Source: Chryseobacterium sp. OSA05B (GTDB lineage: Bacteria; Bacteroidota; Bacteroidia; Flavobacteriales; Weeksellaceae). From it: DNA of 64,000 nucleotides. Positions 1 through 9,535 of this stretch are shown piece after piece. The notes beneath the pieces are model-generated. The model saw nothing but the letters and a program-made list of their open reading frames with translations. It did no database searches and was not told where the DNA came from. The DNA lies in contig NZ_JAHXYH010000009.1 of the NCBI RefSeq assembly GCF_019970065.1, positions 1 to 64,000 of the forward strand. Reading direction: 5' to 3'. Within the stretch, counting starts at the first letter, position 1; each line of letters begins with the position of its first letter. Position numbers and translations under genes: made by a program.

Positions 1-934
1 ACCAGTTACCCGAAGCTCTCATATTGGCGTCCTGGGTAAGAAGTAGCCGGTCTGCTTTATCGTACACCATATATTCCCAACCTTTGCCCGGTAGCTTCTT
101 TTCTACCAATCTCCCTCTTCCGTCATAGCGGTATTGGTAACAAAGTTCGTCGTGCTTTACCGTGTTGGCGACAATGTCGCCCCTCATACCAGCTATGGGA
201 GGGAGAACAAAGGCGAGCTGATCATATTCGTTATACACATAATAGGTATCTGCATTGTCGGTACTGTTGACCACTTTTCTAAGAAGGATAGTCTGTCCTT
301 TTCCGTTTTTAAATTCTATGGTTTTATTACCGTCTTCATCGGTTACGGTATTTTTATAAAGCTGATTGTCGGTATAGAGCCAGTTTTCTCCCAAAACAGA
401 TTTCGTAGCGCCATTTTCCCATGTGGTTACAGTGGTGAATTTTCTTACTCCATCTCCTACCGTAACAGCATCGTAGCCAAATGTAACAGGTTTAGTGCTC
501 CATGCATTTCCGACTTGCTTCTGCTCAAGGATTCTATCCAAGGGTGAGTTTTCTAAAACTTTCTCTGAAAAGATCTTTTCAGAACCATAGATATCGGGTT
601 GGGTTGCATTAGCCAATGACATAGGGACAATCCCTCCATTTTGAGTTCCGGCCTGAGGAACGGGTAGAAAATCATAGACCTGTCTTCCGAAACCATCGTA
701 TTCTATATGGGTAACCACATCTTTTCCTAAAGGCGAGGCTTTTACATTAACGACCTGTTTAGGTCTTCCAAGACCATCCATATACTGTACGGTTTCGGAC
801 GTTTTTGTAGGCTGTCCGCTGATATTATAATCAAGATAAGATTTGGAATACACATAGTTTTCTCCCTGGGTAAGCTGAGCATGAGCTGAATGAGCCATCA
901 GCAAAGCCCCGATGGGAATAATTATCTTTTTCAT
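1..934 (-). CDS. DUF6443/RHS repeat-associated surface protein, 3' part beyond window
   Basis: The ATG at 932-934 opens a reading frame that runs off the left edge, so only about the first 310 residues are visible. The N-terminus is a signal peptide (MKKIIIPIGALLMAHSAHAQ). It is followed by the DUF6443 pattern: VQYMDGLGRPKQVV at about residue 50, then IEYDGFGRQVYDFLPVPQ, then YD/RHS-like repeats such as YRYDGRGRLVEKKLPG. Flavobacterial proteins of this type are large secreted RHS-repeat proteins; some carry variable C-terminal toxin-like domains, but the C-terminus is not in the window. It starts 8 bp after the stop of the upstream RHS-like gene and is the third gene of that operon. Confidence 0.85.
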   Translation of the reverse strand, partial: MKKIIIPIGALLMAHSAHAQLTQGENYVYSKSYLDYNISGQPTKTSETVQYMDGLGRPKQVVNVKASPLGKDVVTHIEYDGFGRQVYDFLPVPQAGTQNGGIVPMSLANATQPDIYGSEKIFSEKVLENSPLDRILEQKQVGNAWSTKPVTFGYDAVTVGDGVRKFTTVTTWENGATKSVLGENWLYTDNQLYKNTVTDEDGNKTIEFKNGKGQTILLRKVVNSTDNADTYYVYNEYDQLAFVLPPIAGMRGDIVANTVKHDELCYQYRYDGRGRLVEKKLPGKGWEYMVYDKADRLLLTQDANMRASGNW

Positions 935-942
935 GGTTGTGT

Positions 943-3900
943 TTAGTTTTTATAGTTGTATTGGTATTCTTTCACAATTTTGTACACAGGATTTCCAGCT
1001 GCATCCTTATCCAGCTGTTTTACCTCTTTCAACCTGTTGGCTGTATCATAGATATAAAGCTCTCGCATTCCTGATGGCGGACTAATACTAGTTACACCAA
1101 TCAACGGATCGTGAGTATAGGTAGTAATAGATACATCTAAATTAAACTGTCTTTTTTGGAAAGCATCTAATTTCACTCTAAATGTGTCTTCCGTAGCAGG
1201 ATTAATATCATTATTGGAAGCATTACTTAAAGAAACAATATCTGTGTCAAACATACCCAAAAAGAAAGCCGCATCTTTACCTTCTATTTTAGCAATGGGA
1301 AGGGTTTTATTATATCCCCAGACAATTCCTGTCGTATTACCTCCCTTTGTGGTATATTGTATAGGATTTCCTTTATTATCATATCGGTTAATTACCACTT
1401 CTTCGGATGGCAAATTTGTTTGAAGATCATATGACAAAATAGATGTGGGGAGCAACAGATTTCCAGTTTGCCCTGTGGGCAATGATGTTGGATAAACATT
1501 ATCCGTCTTTTCGATTGTTTTATTATTTTTTTTCGTTTCACTTCCTACAGGAATTCCTACCATATATGCATTAAGCATTGCCGGATTATTAATGTCCGAA
1601 GCATATTTATAGGTTGTAGCATAGCTGTCAGCTCCATCATTTTTAGTCTGTTAGTAAGTGTGTTGTATGCGCTATTATAGGTATTGGTTTCAATCGTCTC
1701 TATATTCTCAAAAACTGTTTTCTTCTGAGACAGAAAACTGGTATTAAAATTTACATGGTACGCATCAAGCAAAACCCCGTACCATGTTCCGGCATTTTGA
1801 AAGGATGAGCCTGGTGTCCCTACACTTTGGCTGAAACGTTTATGAATCGATGTGTAAGCTCTCAGATAATCCTGTTGCTGTATATAATTATAGTTGGTTT
1901 CACTTATCTTTTTAGTATCAGACCAGATAATTTCTTTCAAAGCCTTTCCTCGCATCAATGAATATGAAGTATAAGGCAGTTGCTTATACAATGCGGATAT
2001 TCCCCAGCCCATATAAGCTCTACCTCTCAGGTCATTTGAACTTTCCTGATCAAAATTGGTAAAATAACTTTCTTTTTTTCCACCGTTATCATCAATCTCA
2101 GTTACTTTACTGTAGCCTACCGAATTATCTTCATCTTTAAGGCTTTGGTAAGAATTAAAATTGAAATCCCAAAAACTATAGTTTATCGATGACTCGCCCC
2201 CCTCTATTAAATAAATAGGTTTGTATGGGAGTATTCCACTAGAAGAAGTTCCATCATCACTTATATAGGAATACGTTTTGTTAAAACAATTATTATTTTC
2301 ATTACAGGAACTAATTTTTTTAATTCTTAAGCCACCTCCCGTCTCTTTAACTGCAGAAGTTGTATACAGCTTTAACCTACTTTGGCTCATATCCTTATCT
2401 CCATATTTCGAATAATCGTTCAATTCATATTCAAAGTTTGTTTTTCCACCAGTAGGATAAGTGATCTGTTCCAATGTTTGTGCCTTGGTCAGATTAAGAT
2501 TAGGCAATTTGTAAGTCGGATAGATATTCTGATAGACGTTTTTTTGCTGGTCAGGAGTCATGGTATATAGTGAGAAATAATCGGATTCAAAATTGTTTCC
2601 GTTATAGTATCCCCATCCGTCAATTTTATCAGTCGTGTATTTTGGCAATTTCGTAGCATTGTACTGGAACACATATTTTTCTACTGTATTGATGGATAAA
2701 TTATTAAGTAAAAGTCGATTGTTAGGATCATTATTATAGTTAAAAGCAATATTTTTTATTATTTTCCCTGCTTTATCTGTAACGGTAATATTATCAAGCT
2801 TATACCAATGCTTATGCATGTCATAGCTTTTCAAATGATGTTTATAGGGTGGAATCCATTCGCTTGCGGGAAATTCGAATTCATCATATTCTTTCTGATT
2901 GGCCATAGATCTGTTAAGGTTAACAACAAAATCCTCTCCTTCTACTTTTGTTAAAAAAACATTATTCAACCTGTTGCTGGTCAAAATAAATGTTTGTCCT
3001 GTAGAAGAGGAATTACTGATATTTCCGAATAATGATCCATTTTTATCCCACGAAGCATTTCCACTTCGGTTTACTACAAAGACACTCCTATCATCACGAG
3101 TATAAGTAAATTTTGTATTTCTGCCGTCTGGATAGAGAATTTCTTTTACTTGCCATGAAGCCGGAACAATCTGAGGATTAAAACTGGTATCTACTTGCTC
3201 AGATGTTGATGAAAATTCGATAGCAGTATCATTCAGGCCAAAAATATACTTTGTTCCATCATCCATGGTGATCGTGAATCCGTACAGAATCCTTTTCAGT
3301 GTATAATATGATGGAATTGTGTTATACTCTGTTCCTACAATAACATTCTCAGGTAATTTATAATCAAACTTATATTGATGTTCCACTTTAAAAGTTCTTC
3401 CTTCTCTGGTACGACCAATCCACTTTCCTTTTTCATTTAAATAAAAACTACCTGTGATTCCGCCTACGTTAATAATAAATTCATCAGGTGCAGGAACTAC
3501 AGTTGGAAATGTGTTGGGTAAATTACTATCAAAATTGGTGGCAAAAAAATCATTCAATGCCTGTTGTGTGTCCCAATTCGGATTATCCAGCATGGAATAA
3601 TTATCCAGGTAGGAAAAGTGGTTATACGGAACGGTATATATTCCAGTATACACCTCATCCACTCCTCCGTTTACAATTCTTGTTACGGAACCTCCTACAT
3701 TCAGATTCCACCCCAAACCTGTCCATGTAGGAATTGTAGAAGGCTTTACTGATTTTACATTGTAATCTAAAGACATGGCGAAAGTACTTTGTCCTTTCTG
3801 TGTGCTGAATAATGGAATATTAATAACAGGAACTCCCTTATACATATTAACAGGATATTTTCCAGTAGCTGCAAAAGGCGTCGTGTTGGGACTTTGAGGA

Positions 3901-3995
3901 AAGAAATTATTTCCAAAATTTTTATAATTCTGTATTCCCTGTGCCTGATATAAAAAGCTCAATAATGTTGAGGCTAAAATTATATTTCTTTTCAT
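943..3995 (-). pseudogene. RHS-like secreted protein, frameshifted
   Basis: The frame from the ATG at 3993-3995 encodes 812 residues with a signal peptide (MKRNIILASTLLSFLYQAQG) and a long beta-rich RHS/YD N-terminal region (GLGWNLNVGGSVTRIVNGGVDE near residue 95). After ..LTNRLK it leaves the expected frame and ends at 1557. The continuation (NDGADSYATTYKYASDINNP, then MLNAYMVGIPVGSETKKN to the end at 943) is in the -1 frame. The switch falls at a run of five T on the plus strand (1640-1644). One extra base there would join the two frames into a single protein of about 1018 residues ending in the usual ..VKEYQYNYKN. Alternatives are a sequencing error or slippage at the A run. It begins 5 bp after the T9SS gene and ends 8 bp before the DUF6443 gene. 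Confidence 0.8.
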
Positions 3996-4000
3996 GGTTA

Positions 4001-5602
4001 TTATTTCTTGATCAATTTAGCGCTAGCTGTTTTATTCGTATCCGTCTTTATTGTCACCAGATAAGCCCCCTGAATCAAATTCTGAGTATTGATCTTCGTC
4101 ACCTTATTCTTCGTCTTCAAACTCTGAAGCTGTCTTCCTCCCATGTCATACAGCATAATATCCGCTTCTTTAAAGTCAAAGCCTATTTCCACGTAAGCAT
4201 AATCGGATACCGGATTCGGATAAATTTTAATGTCTTGTTTTTCGATCAGCTTATTGATCTGACTGTCTCCCAATTTCACAATCTTCCAGTTCTCTTTTCC
4301 AAGTTCTTCTGCGCTGGTTCCTGCCAGAATGATGGAGCCGTCTCTGTTTAATTTAATATCTGAAAGTCTTTCTTCTTTCTTTCTGGATTCTCCTTTGACA
4401 TATTTTCTCCACTCTTCATTTCCGTCTTGGTTCAGGTACAGCATCCAGAATGTTTCGTCATCTGTTTGTATTTTTCCTTCTGCCTGTGTGTAGCCACCTA
4501 AAAGAATTCCTTTTAAAGATTTTTCATCTGCAGAATGAAGGACACTCATACCCATTAAGATATCTCTGTTTTTGAAATTGAAAGATTTCTGCCAGATCTC
4601 ATCACCTCTTTCATTTAAAGAGATCAACCATAAATCAGTTCCTTCTTCAATACCTCCTGTTTTATTTCCTGACCTTTCTGATCTGGATTCTCCACCGATT
4701 ACATATCCTGCAGATGTTAAGGCCAATGTTCTGATATGATCATCTCCTTTTCCTCCGAAATTCTTTTCCCATTCTACTTTTCCAGTTTTGTCAAGCTTTA
4801 CGATCCAGTAGTCTCCTTCACCGAAGTTTTCTGTAGATTTAGAGGTTCGGGATACAGGATACGAGGTTGCTGAAGACGACTTATCACTAGAACCCGAAAC
4901 CCGGATCTCGGAACTCCTCGAGTAAATTCCTAACAATGCGCCACCGTCTCTCGTAGGAATCATCTTTTCAACTTCATCCAAACCTTTTCCACCCAGAACA
5001 GTTTCAGAAAGAATTTTACCGTTTTTATCCAGTCTTGAAATCCAAACATCTTTTGAACCATAACCCTTAGAGGAATTTTGAACATTTCCAGCGACAAAAA
5101 ATCCCAGATCCGTAGTTTGAATAACTGACCTGGCTTCCTCATCAGAAGCACTTCCCAATGTTTTCTGCCAAAGCTCATCTCCGAATTCATTGATTCTGAT
5201 GAGCCAGATATCAGATCCTCCTTTGGAATCTTCTTTTTTATCCAGTCCTTTTCCGGAATAAGAAGTCCCGGCCAAAAGAAATCCTCCCTCCTGTGTTGCT
5301 ACGGAAGCTGAGAGATAATCATGGTTCTGTCCTGAGAAATATTTTTCCCAGACCTGTTCACCTTGTTGGTTCAGTTTAATTAAATGGAAATCGTAACCGT
5401 TATTTTGCTTACTGCCTTCAGCCTGAAGCTTACTGCTCTGTATAGAGCTTCCGGAAATAAGATATTGCTGATCAATAGTCGTGGTCACCTAGCTTAGAAA
5501 ATTCTGTGTAGAAGATTTAATGTCTTTCTGCCACAATACTTCCTGGGCAGAAAGCCCCAGAAGCGCGCATAAGGTCAATGCACCTGAATAGAATCTCTTC
5601 AT
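4001..5602 (-). pseudogene. T9SS-sorted surface protein interrupted by an in-frame amber codon
   Basis: An ATG at 5600-5602 starts a clear signal peptide (MKRFYSGALTLCALLGLSAQ) followed by EVLWQKDIKSSTQNFLS, then TAG (cta on plus, 5489-5491). The same frame then continues without a break (VTTTIDQQYLISGSS...) for 495 codons. The mature part has repeated blade-like units (GGFLLAGTSYSG, DIWLIRINEFGDELWQKTLG, DYWIVKLDKTGKVEWEKNFG), which suggests a beta-propeller-like fold. It ends in a T9SS type A sorting domain (IKIYPNPVSDYAYVEI ... ASAKLIKK). One C-to-T change in a Gln codon would give this TAG (inference). Reading from the GTG at 5486-5488 would give a product without a signal peptide. It is the first gene of the RHS operon. 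Confidence 0.8.
4842..4920. repeat. repeat-like text inside the coding sequence of the T9SS gene
   Basis: Two blocks (4842-4870 and 4889-4920) contain words such as TTCGGGAT, GGATACAGGATACGAGG and GAACCCGAAACCCGGATCTCG. They resemble the degenerate intergenic repeats elsewhere in the window; the 8-mer TTCGGGAT also occurs at 21125-21132. In the protein this corresponds to a Ser/Arg-rich low-complexity insert (SSEIRVSGSSDKSSSATSY) between two propeller-like units. Confidence 0.45.
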
Positions 5603-5807
5603 CTATTTGTGCTTAAATTCATATTAGTTTTATAAATAACACGACAAATTTAACAATTCTTAACACACGCAAATCTCTTTCATGAGATTTAATGTGAATG
5701 TATCAGGTGTGTCTTTTTTAATGATATATTCTGATACTTTAAAGATATTCTTACCCAGCGACAGAACATGACGCATAAAACTTGAAAATGTCAAATACAT
5801 GAATATT

Positions 5808-6575
5808 TTATGATCGATATGTTCCGAACAGCCTGTCCCAGATAGAGGTATAAAAACCAAAATTTTTACTTCCATCCAGATGGTGCTGGTTGTGAAACCT
5901 TGTCGTTCCAACAAAAAACTGATCAAAGGATGCCGGGAAGAATTCCCTGTTCAGATGTCCTATGGTCCCCCAGATCAGATTGATGAGTAAATAAAGACTT
6001 ATAGAAATTATAGAAAAATCATAGCTCAAGAGTAAGGCTAAAATCATGAATCCAAAACCTATGGTTTCGAAAGGATGTAATACAAAAAGACTTAGAAAAT
6101 TAGTACTTACATGTTCATGATGCCTGCCATGCAAGAGTTTATACACAAAAGGCAGATGAGCAGCATAATGAAAAAAATACATCAGAAGATCCATTAAGAG
6201 GATTAAAGCAATGGTTTCCAGAAAAACAGATATTGCAGATGGGTCAGTGTCAAGAACAATCCAATTGTTTTTCCATAAAAAGGCACCAAACAGCATCACT
6301 AAACTATTACAGAAAACAGTAAGAAGGCTGAGATATAAATCTGATTTAGTAACAGGGTGGTTTTGTTCCTGCAGCAAGTCTTTACGACATGTTTTATCAA
6401 TAAACTGATATAAGCCTATTGAAAATAAGCACAAAAAAATATTGGATAGAATGCTGAATATGATCCATTGAAGCCATGAGAACTGCCAAAATATCTTTAC
6501 ATACTCCGAAAATTGAAACCAATCAAGATACATACAACCGTTATCTGTCAAACTTGATAAATGTATGAATTTCAT
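5808..6575 (-). CDS. sterol desaturase / fatty acid hydroxylase family membrane protein
   Basis: The product is 255 residues with several hydrophobic segments and the three histidine clusters of the fatty acid hydroxylase superfamily: HYAAH, HGRHH (with a following H) and HNQHH near the C-terminus. In this family these ligate a di-iron centre that hydroxylates or desaturates lipid chains at the membrane. It is a single gene on the minus strand, separated by about 200 bp from the RHS operon. The substrate cannot be told from sequence. The start at 6573-6575 (MKFIHLSS) was chosen as the longest; an internal ATG (MYLDWFQF) 14 codons later is an alternative. Confidence 0.85.
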   Translation of the reverse strand: MKFIHLSSLTDNGCMYLDWFQFSEYVKIFWQFSWLQWIIFSILSNIFLCLFSIGLYQFIDKTCRKDLLQEQNHPVTKSDLYLSLLTVFCNSLVMLFGAFLWKNNWIVLDTDPSAISVFLETIALILLMDLLMYFFHYAAHLPFVYKLLHGRHHEHVSTNFLSLFVLHPFETIGFGFMILALLLSYDFSIISISLYLLINLIWGTIGHLNREFFPASFDQFFVGTTRFHNQHHLDGSKNFGFYTSIWDRLFGTYRS

Positions 6576-6681
6576 ATTAAAGAATCTAATAAAGACAGAA
6601 TAAATACCCCGTTCAATCTTCTAAACACTTAAAAATCTGCTTGAAAATATCCTGAAAACATTAAATTCACATTCATAGAAG

Positions 6682-6697
6682 ATCAAAGATTTTCAAA
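6682..6697 (+). repeat. ATCAAAGATTTTCAAA dispersed repeat, copy 1
   Basis: This 16-mer is identical to 36057-36072. Both copies sit in intergenic DNA near other degenerate repeat text. It is partly palindromic (ATC..GAT). Confidence 0.5.
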
Positions 6698-6795
6698 AAA
6701 CTTAAGTGAACTTTATATGCTCAATGCATTTACATTAAATATAACTAAAGTGTTTAAAAAACTTTTCCCATTAATGCATAGTTAATTATTTTTCC

Positions 6796-6815
6796 CACGG
6801 ATTACGCAGATGATT
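6796..6815 (+). repeat. CGCAGATGATT dispersed repeat, copy 1
   Basis: CACGGATTACGCAGATGATT matches 61140-61160 except for one missing T. Both copies are intergenic. Confidence 0.55.
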
Positions 6816-6909
6816 GAGACTATTTTATGTGTTCTTCAATGCAGTTTTGTTTTCAACTTTATTCAACCAAACTTTAGAAAAATTTTGAGACTTTTGTGGT
6901 TAAATAAAA

Positions 6910-7182
6910 TCACTTCTGCCTCGTTTTGCGTCGTAATTCCCGCACCCGAAGAGTCAGCTGTTTACGCAGATCATTATGATACTGTCTGTAGTTTTTGATG
7001 CTCCTTTCCAATTGTCTTTTATTGGCCAGATAATCTTCATACAGTTCACTCAATTCCGATATTTTTGAAATCATGTCAGAAGGCTGGATATCCGAAGTCC
7101 CGGCTGTTTTCTTCAGAAGACCACGGTAATACTCCATCCGGTCTGTGAGGCTGCTGTGAAATTTAGGTTCTATTCCCTGCAT
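6910..7182 (-). CDS. small coiled-coil protein, unknown
   Basis: A 90-residue charged protein with no signal peptide. Residues 35-90 are rich in heptad-like Leu/Ile and Arg/Lys/Glu (ISELSELYEDYLANKRQLER), consistent with a coiled coil, and the C-terminus is basic (RVRELRRKTRQK). It lies 37 bp downstream of the S41 protease gene on the same strand and may be the last gene of that operon. I do not recognise the family. The clean start and the operon position support a real gene, but it is short. Confidence 0.55.
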   Translation of the reverse strand: MQGIEPKFHSSLTDRMEYYRGLLKKTAGTSDIQPSDMISKISELSELYEDYLANKRQLERSIKNYRQYHNDLRKQLTLRVRELRRKTRQK

Positions 7183-7219
7183 AGGCTGTTGGTTTATGTA
7201 TTAAAGCTAAAAAGGACAA

Positions 7220-8569
7220 TTACTTTCCGATAGCAGCAGAAGGCGTATCACTCTGAAATAAAATCTTAATACTGCTGTTTATAGCATCTTTTCCTGCTGA
7301 TTTTGAATAAATACTGTTCAGGGCAGATGAAATCAAAGCTTCTTCTGAATCTCCCAACGGAAGCAGCGGCAATGTTTCATATTCACTGGCTACAATCTGT
7401 GGAGGGATTCCGTTACTGTAAGCTCCTTCCCCATTGGCATTAAAGACTTTATAAATCACAGGGTGAAGCTGCCAGGAGATTTTTTTAGGTTTCCGCTTAT
7501 CTTCCACCATAAATCCGGCCATATCTTTACCCAATGTCACATCTCCTATCTGAATAACCTGCAGATAAGGTTTAAGATTATTGATCACAATCTCTGACGC
7601 AGAAGCCGTACTGTTAGAACTTAAGACATAGACTTTATTCAGTCCCAGGGCATTCGCTCGCAGGGTATTGAAATCAAGAGCAGCGGGATCGTAAGCAATC
7701 TGCTGGGCAAATGTTCTTTTCACCTCGCCTCCATTTTTGTTTCCTCTGTACACAATAAATGGTGATGATGTTGTAATATTTGACGGAATCAGGGAGCAGA
7801 GTGCTGCAGCTGAAGATACAGAACCACCGTAATTGTAACGGAGATCCAGAATCAGTTCCTGAACTCCGGAAGCTTTGAACAAAGCGAATTTCTGATTCAG
7901 CGCTGATGTCATTCCATCCGGAAAATCGTAGATGTAGAGATACCCTGTCTTTTTACCGTTTTTTTCAAATATTTTAGATTCCAGAGGCTGTTCAAAAGAA
8001 TATCCATAATAAACTTTAATGGTCTTTTCATCCGCAACCGTTCCGTTTTTCCAGTTTCCTACCGTGAGATCTATTACAGTTTGGTCTTTAATCGATGAGG
8101 TTAGCTGTTCTGCATTGGATGCAGTAATCGCCTGGCCGTTGATTTTTGTAATTATCATTCCTCTCTGCAAGCCTGAATTGAATGCCGGAGAATTTTTCAT
8201 TACCAGCTTAACCGTGGTGACTACATTCCCATCCGGTAGCTGTATCACTGCGTAATCAAAACCATACATATTCCGGACAGACCGCGGATAGGAAGAGGGA
8301 TCCTGGGTATCTACCGCAAATGAAAAACGGTCCTGAGATGACAACAGACTTTTAAAAAAATCTTTCACCGGAAGATGGTAATCCGGTTTCGCAGGCATCT
8401 GATCTGCCCAATAATAATACCGCCTCATGCTGTCCTGTACCCAAAGGTTGACAGATTCTGTGCTTCCTTCCGGAAAACAGGGACCGCTCTCATCATCATT
8501 ATTGCATGATAAGACCAATAGTGAAACTGCCACAAGCAGTAACAGACGAAAATAAATAAAGCTTTTCAT
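7220..8569 (-). CDS. S41 family peptidase, lipoprotein
   Basis: 449 residues. The N-terminus has a lipobox (LLLVAVSLLVLSC), so the protein is probably lipidated and exported. A PDZ-like region follows (SPAFNSGLQRGMIITKINGQ, about residues 130-150). The protease core contains DLRYNYGG and the nucleophile motif SNSTASASE, with a downstream TLGKD supplying the lysine of the S41 Ser/Lys dyad. Members of this family cleave C-terminal or extracytoplasmic polypeptides. It is 15 bp downstream of the unknown lipoprotein gene and belongs to the minus-strand block behind the TonB receptor. The substrate is unknown. Confidence 0.88.
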   Translation of the reverse strand: MKSFIYFRLLLLVAVSLLVLSCNNDDESGPCFPEGSTESVNLWVQDSMRRYYYWADQMPAKPDYHLPVKDFFKSLLSSQDRFSFAVDTQDPSSYPRSVRNMYGFDYAVIQLPDGNVVTTVKLVMKNSPAFNSGLQRGMIITKINGQAITASNAEQLTSSIKDQTVIDLTVGNWKNGTVADEKTIKVYYGYSFEQPLESKIFEKNGKKTGYLYIYDFPDGMTSALNQKFALFKASGVQELILDLRYNYGGSVSSAAALCSLIPSNITTSSPFIVYRGNKNGGEVKRTFAQQIAYDPAALDFNTLRANALGLNKVYVLSSNSTASASEIVINNLKPYLQVIQIGDVTLGKDMAGFMVEDKRKPKKISWQLHPVIYKVFNANGEGAYSNGIPPQIVASEYETLPLLPLGDSEEALISSALNSIYSKSAGKDAINSSIKILFQSDTPSAAIGK

Positions 8570-8584
8570 AGAGACGGGCTGGTA

Positions 8585-9325
8585 TTACAGATAATCTGCT
8601 ACATCGATATCTCCTTTGACCGTAAGGACACCGTTTTCCATTTTTTCCTGAATCACAATCAGATTCGCTCCCATGTCCTGTTTTATTTTAACTTTGATGA
8701 TTTCAGATCCGATATAGGGAGTGGTAGTTCCTGGTTTATAGAGTTCAAGATAAACCGGAGCTGTATTACTGAAATAGTTATATATTTTTACTTCCGTAAA
8801 GCTCTTCTTTCCGATGTTGTCAAATTCTGCCAGCACGACTCCATTTTCTCTTCTCAGAATTCCTTTCACATTGGCTAATGTGGTCCCGGAATATTCACCA
8901 AGATTTGGGAAAATGAATTCAAATCCTACTTTCCCCAGATTGACCTGTGGTTTTACAGCTGAAGCCTGAAGAAAAATCCCCGGAAGATTGAAGAAGTTCA
9001 GGGTTTTGTAATCGTCGATATTGTTGTAGGTCATATTATAATGGGCTACCTCAGCGCCCGTTTCATTGTTGTAGATTCCAAGTCTGTCTGTTTCGCCTTC
9101 ATCCAGGACAAAATCAATTCTGGTTTCTATTTTATTGGTGTAAGACGTGCTTCCGTTAATGGATACCGGGGTTCCGTTCAGCCTCAGCTGGATAACATCC
9201 GGCTTTGAATATCCTTTGATCGTAACCTGAGCAGGTTTCTGCGATTTATCAAACGGCTGCATTACGCTGCTGTCTGCACAGGAAACCAATAGGGTAAAAA
9301 ATAAAAGTGTAATGAACTTATTCAT
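8585..9325 (-). CDS. unknown lipoprotein
   Basis: 246 residues with a short lipobox signal (MNKFITLLFFTLLVSC), then a beta-rich mature part (VTIKGYSKPDVIQLRLNGTP; VYLELYKPGTTTPYIGSEII). I do not recognise the family. It lies 15 bp upstream of the S41 peptidase gene and probably shares its transcript, so the two may act together at the cell surface (inference). There is no T9SS sorting domain, so membrane anchoring by lipid is more likely than secretion. Confidence 0.75.
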   Translation of the reverse strand: MNKFITLLFFTLLVSCADSSVMQPFDKSQKPAQVTIKGYSKPDVIQLRLNGTPVSINGSTSYTNKIETRIDFVLDEGETDRLGIYNNETGAEVAHYNMTYNNIDDYKTLNFFNLPGIFLQASAVKPQVNLGKVGFEFIFPNLGEYSGTTLANVKGILRRENGVVLAEFDNIGKKSFTEVKIYNYFSNTAPVYLELYKPGTTTPYIGSEIIKVKIKQDMGANLIVIQEKMENGVLTVKGDIDVADYL

Positions 9326-9535
9326 TTATATCAATTTAAATTATAAAACCGGACTTAGAAATATTGTCCCGCCCGTCGATAAGCGGGACAATAGGATAAT
9401 TATAAAAAAACTAAGTCAGATATGTTTATGGTCAAAAAAAGTCTCTGCGGGGAAGCTTCAAATCATTTTTGACCGATTAAAGTTTTCATTTCAATTCCTG
9501 CAGAATGCTCTGTAGGTGGTGGATAGTGACTGTGA

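Larger units (their letters stand above)
6576..6909. other. intergenic region with dispersed repeat fragments
   Basis: There are 334 bp without a credible gene. The region is AT-rich. It contains ATCAAAGATTTTCAAA at 6682-6697 (also at 36057-36072) and CACGGATTACGCAGATGATT at 6796-6815 (a near copy is at 61140-61160). No clear terminator was seen. Confidence 0.6.

Noticed and set aside
134..547. Open frame of about 137 codons on the plus strand
   Set aside because: Antisense to the DUF6443/RHS gene, which has a clear signal peptide and repeats.
1..3995. Polymorphic RHS toxin or type VI secretion effector
   Set aside because: No toxin domain, PAAR or VgrG-like gene is visible, and the C-terminus of the last gene lies outside the window.
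5486..5488. GTG as the true start of the T9SS gene
   Set aside because: It would produce a T9SS-sorted protein with no signal peptide, while a perfect signal peptide lies in the same frame upstream of a single TAG.
5660..5926. Open frame of 88 codons on the minus strand
   Set aside because: Overlaps the end of the fatty acid hydroxylase gene in another frame and has no features of its own.
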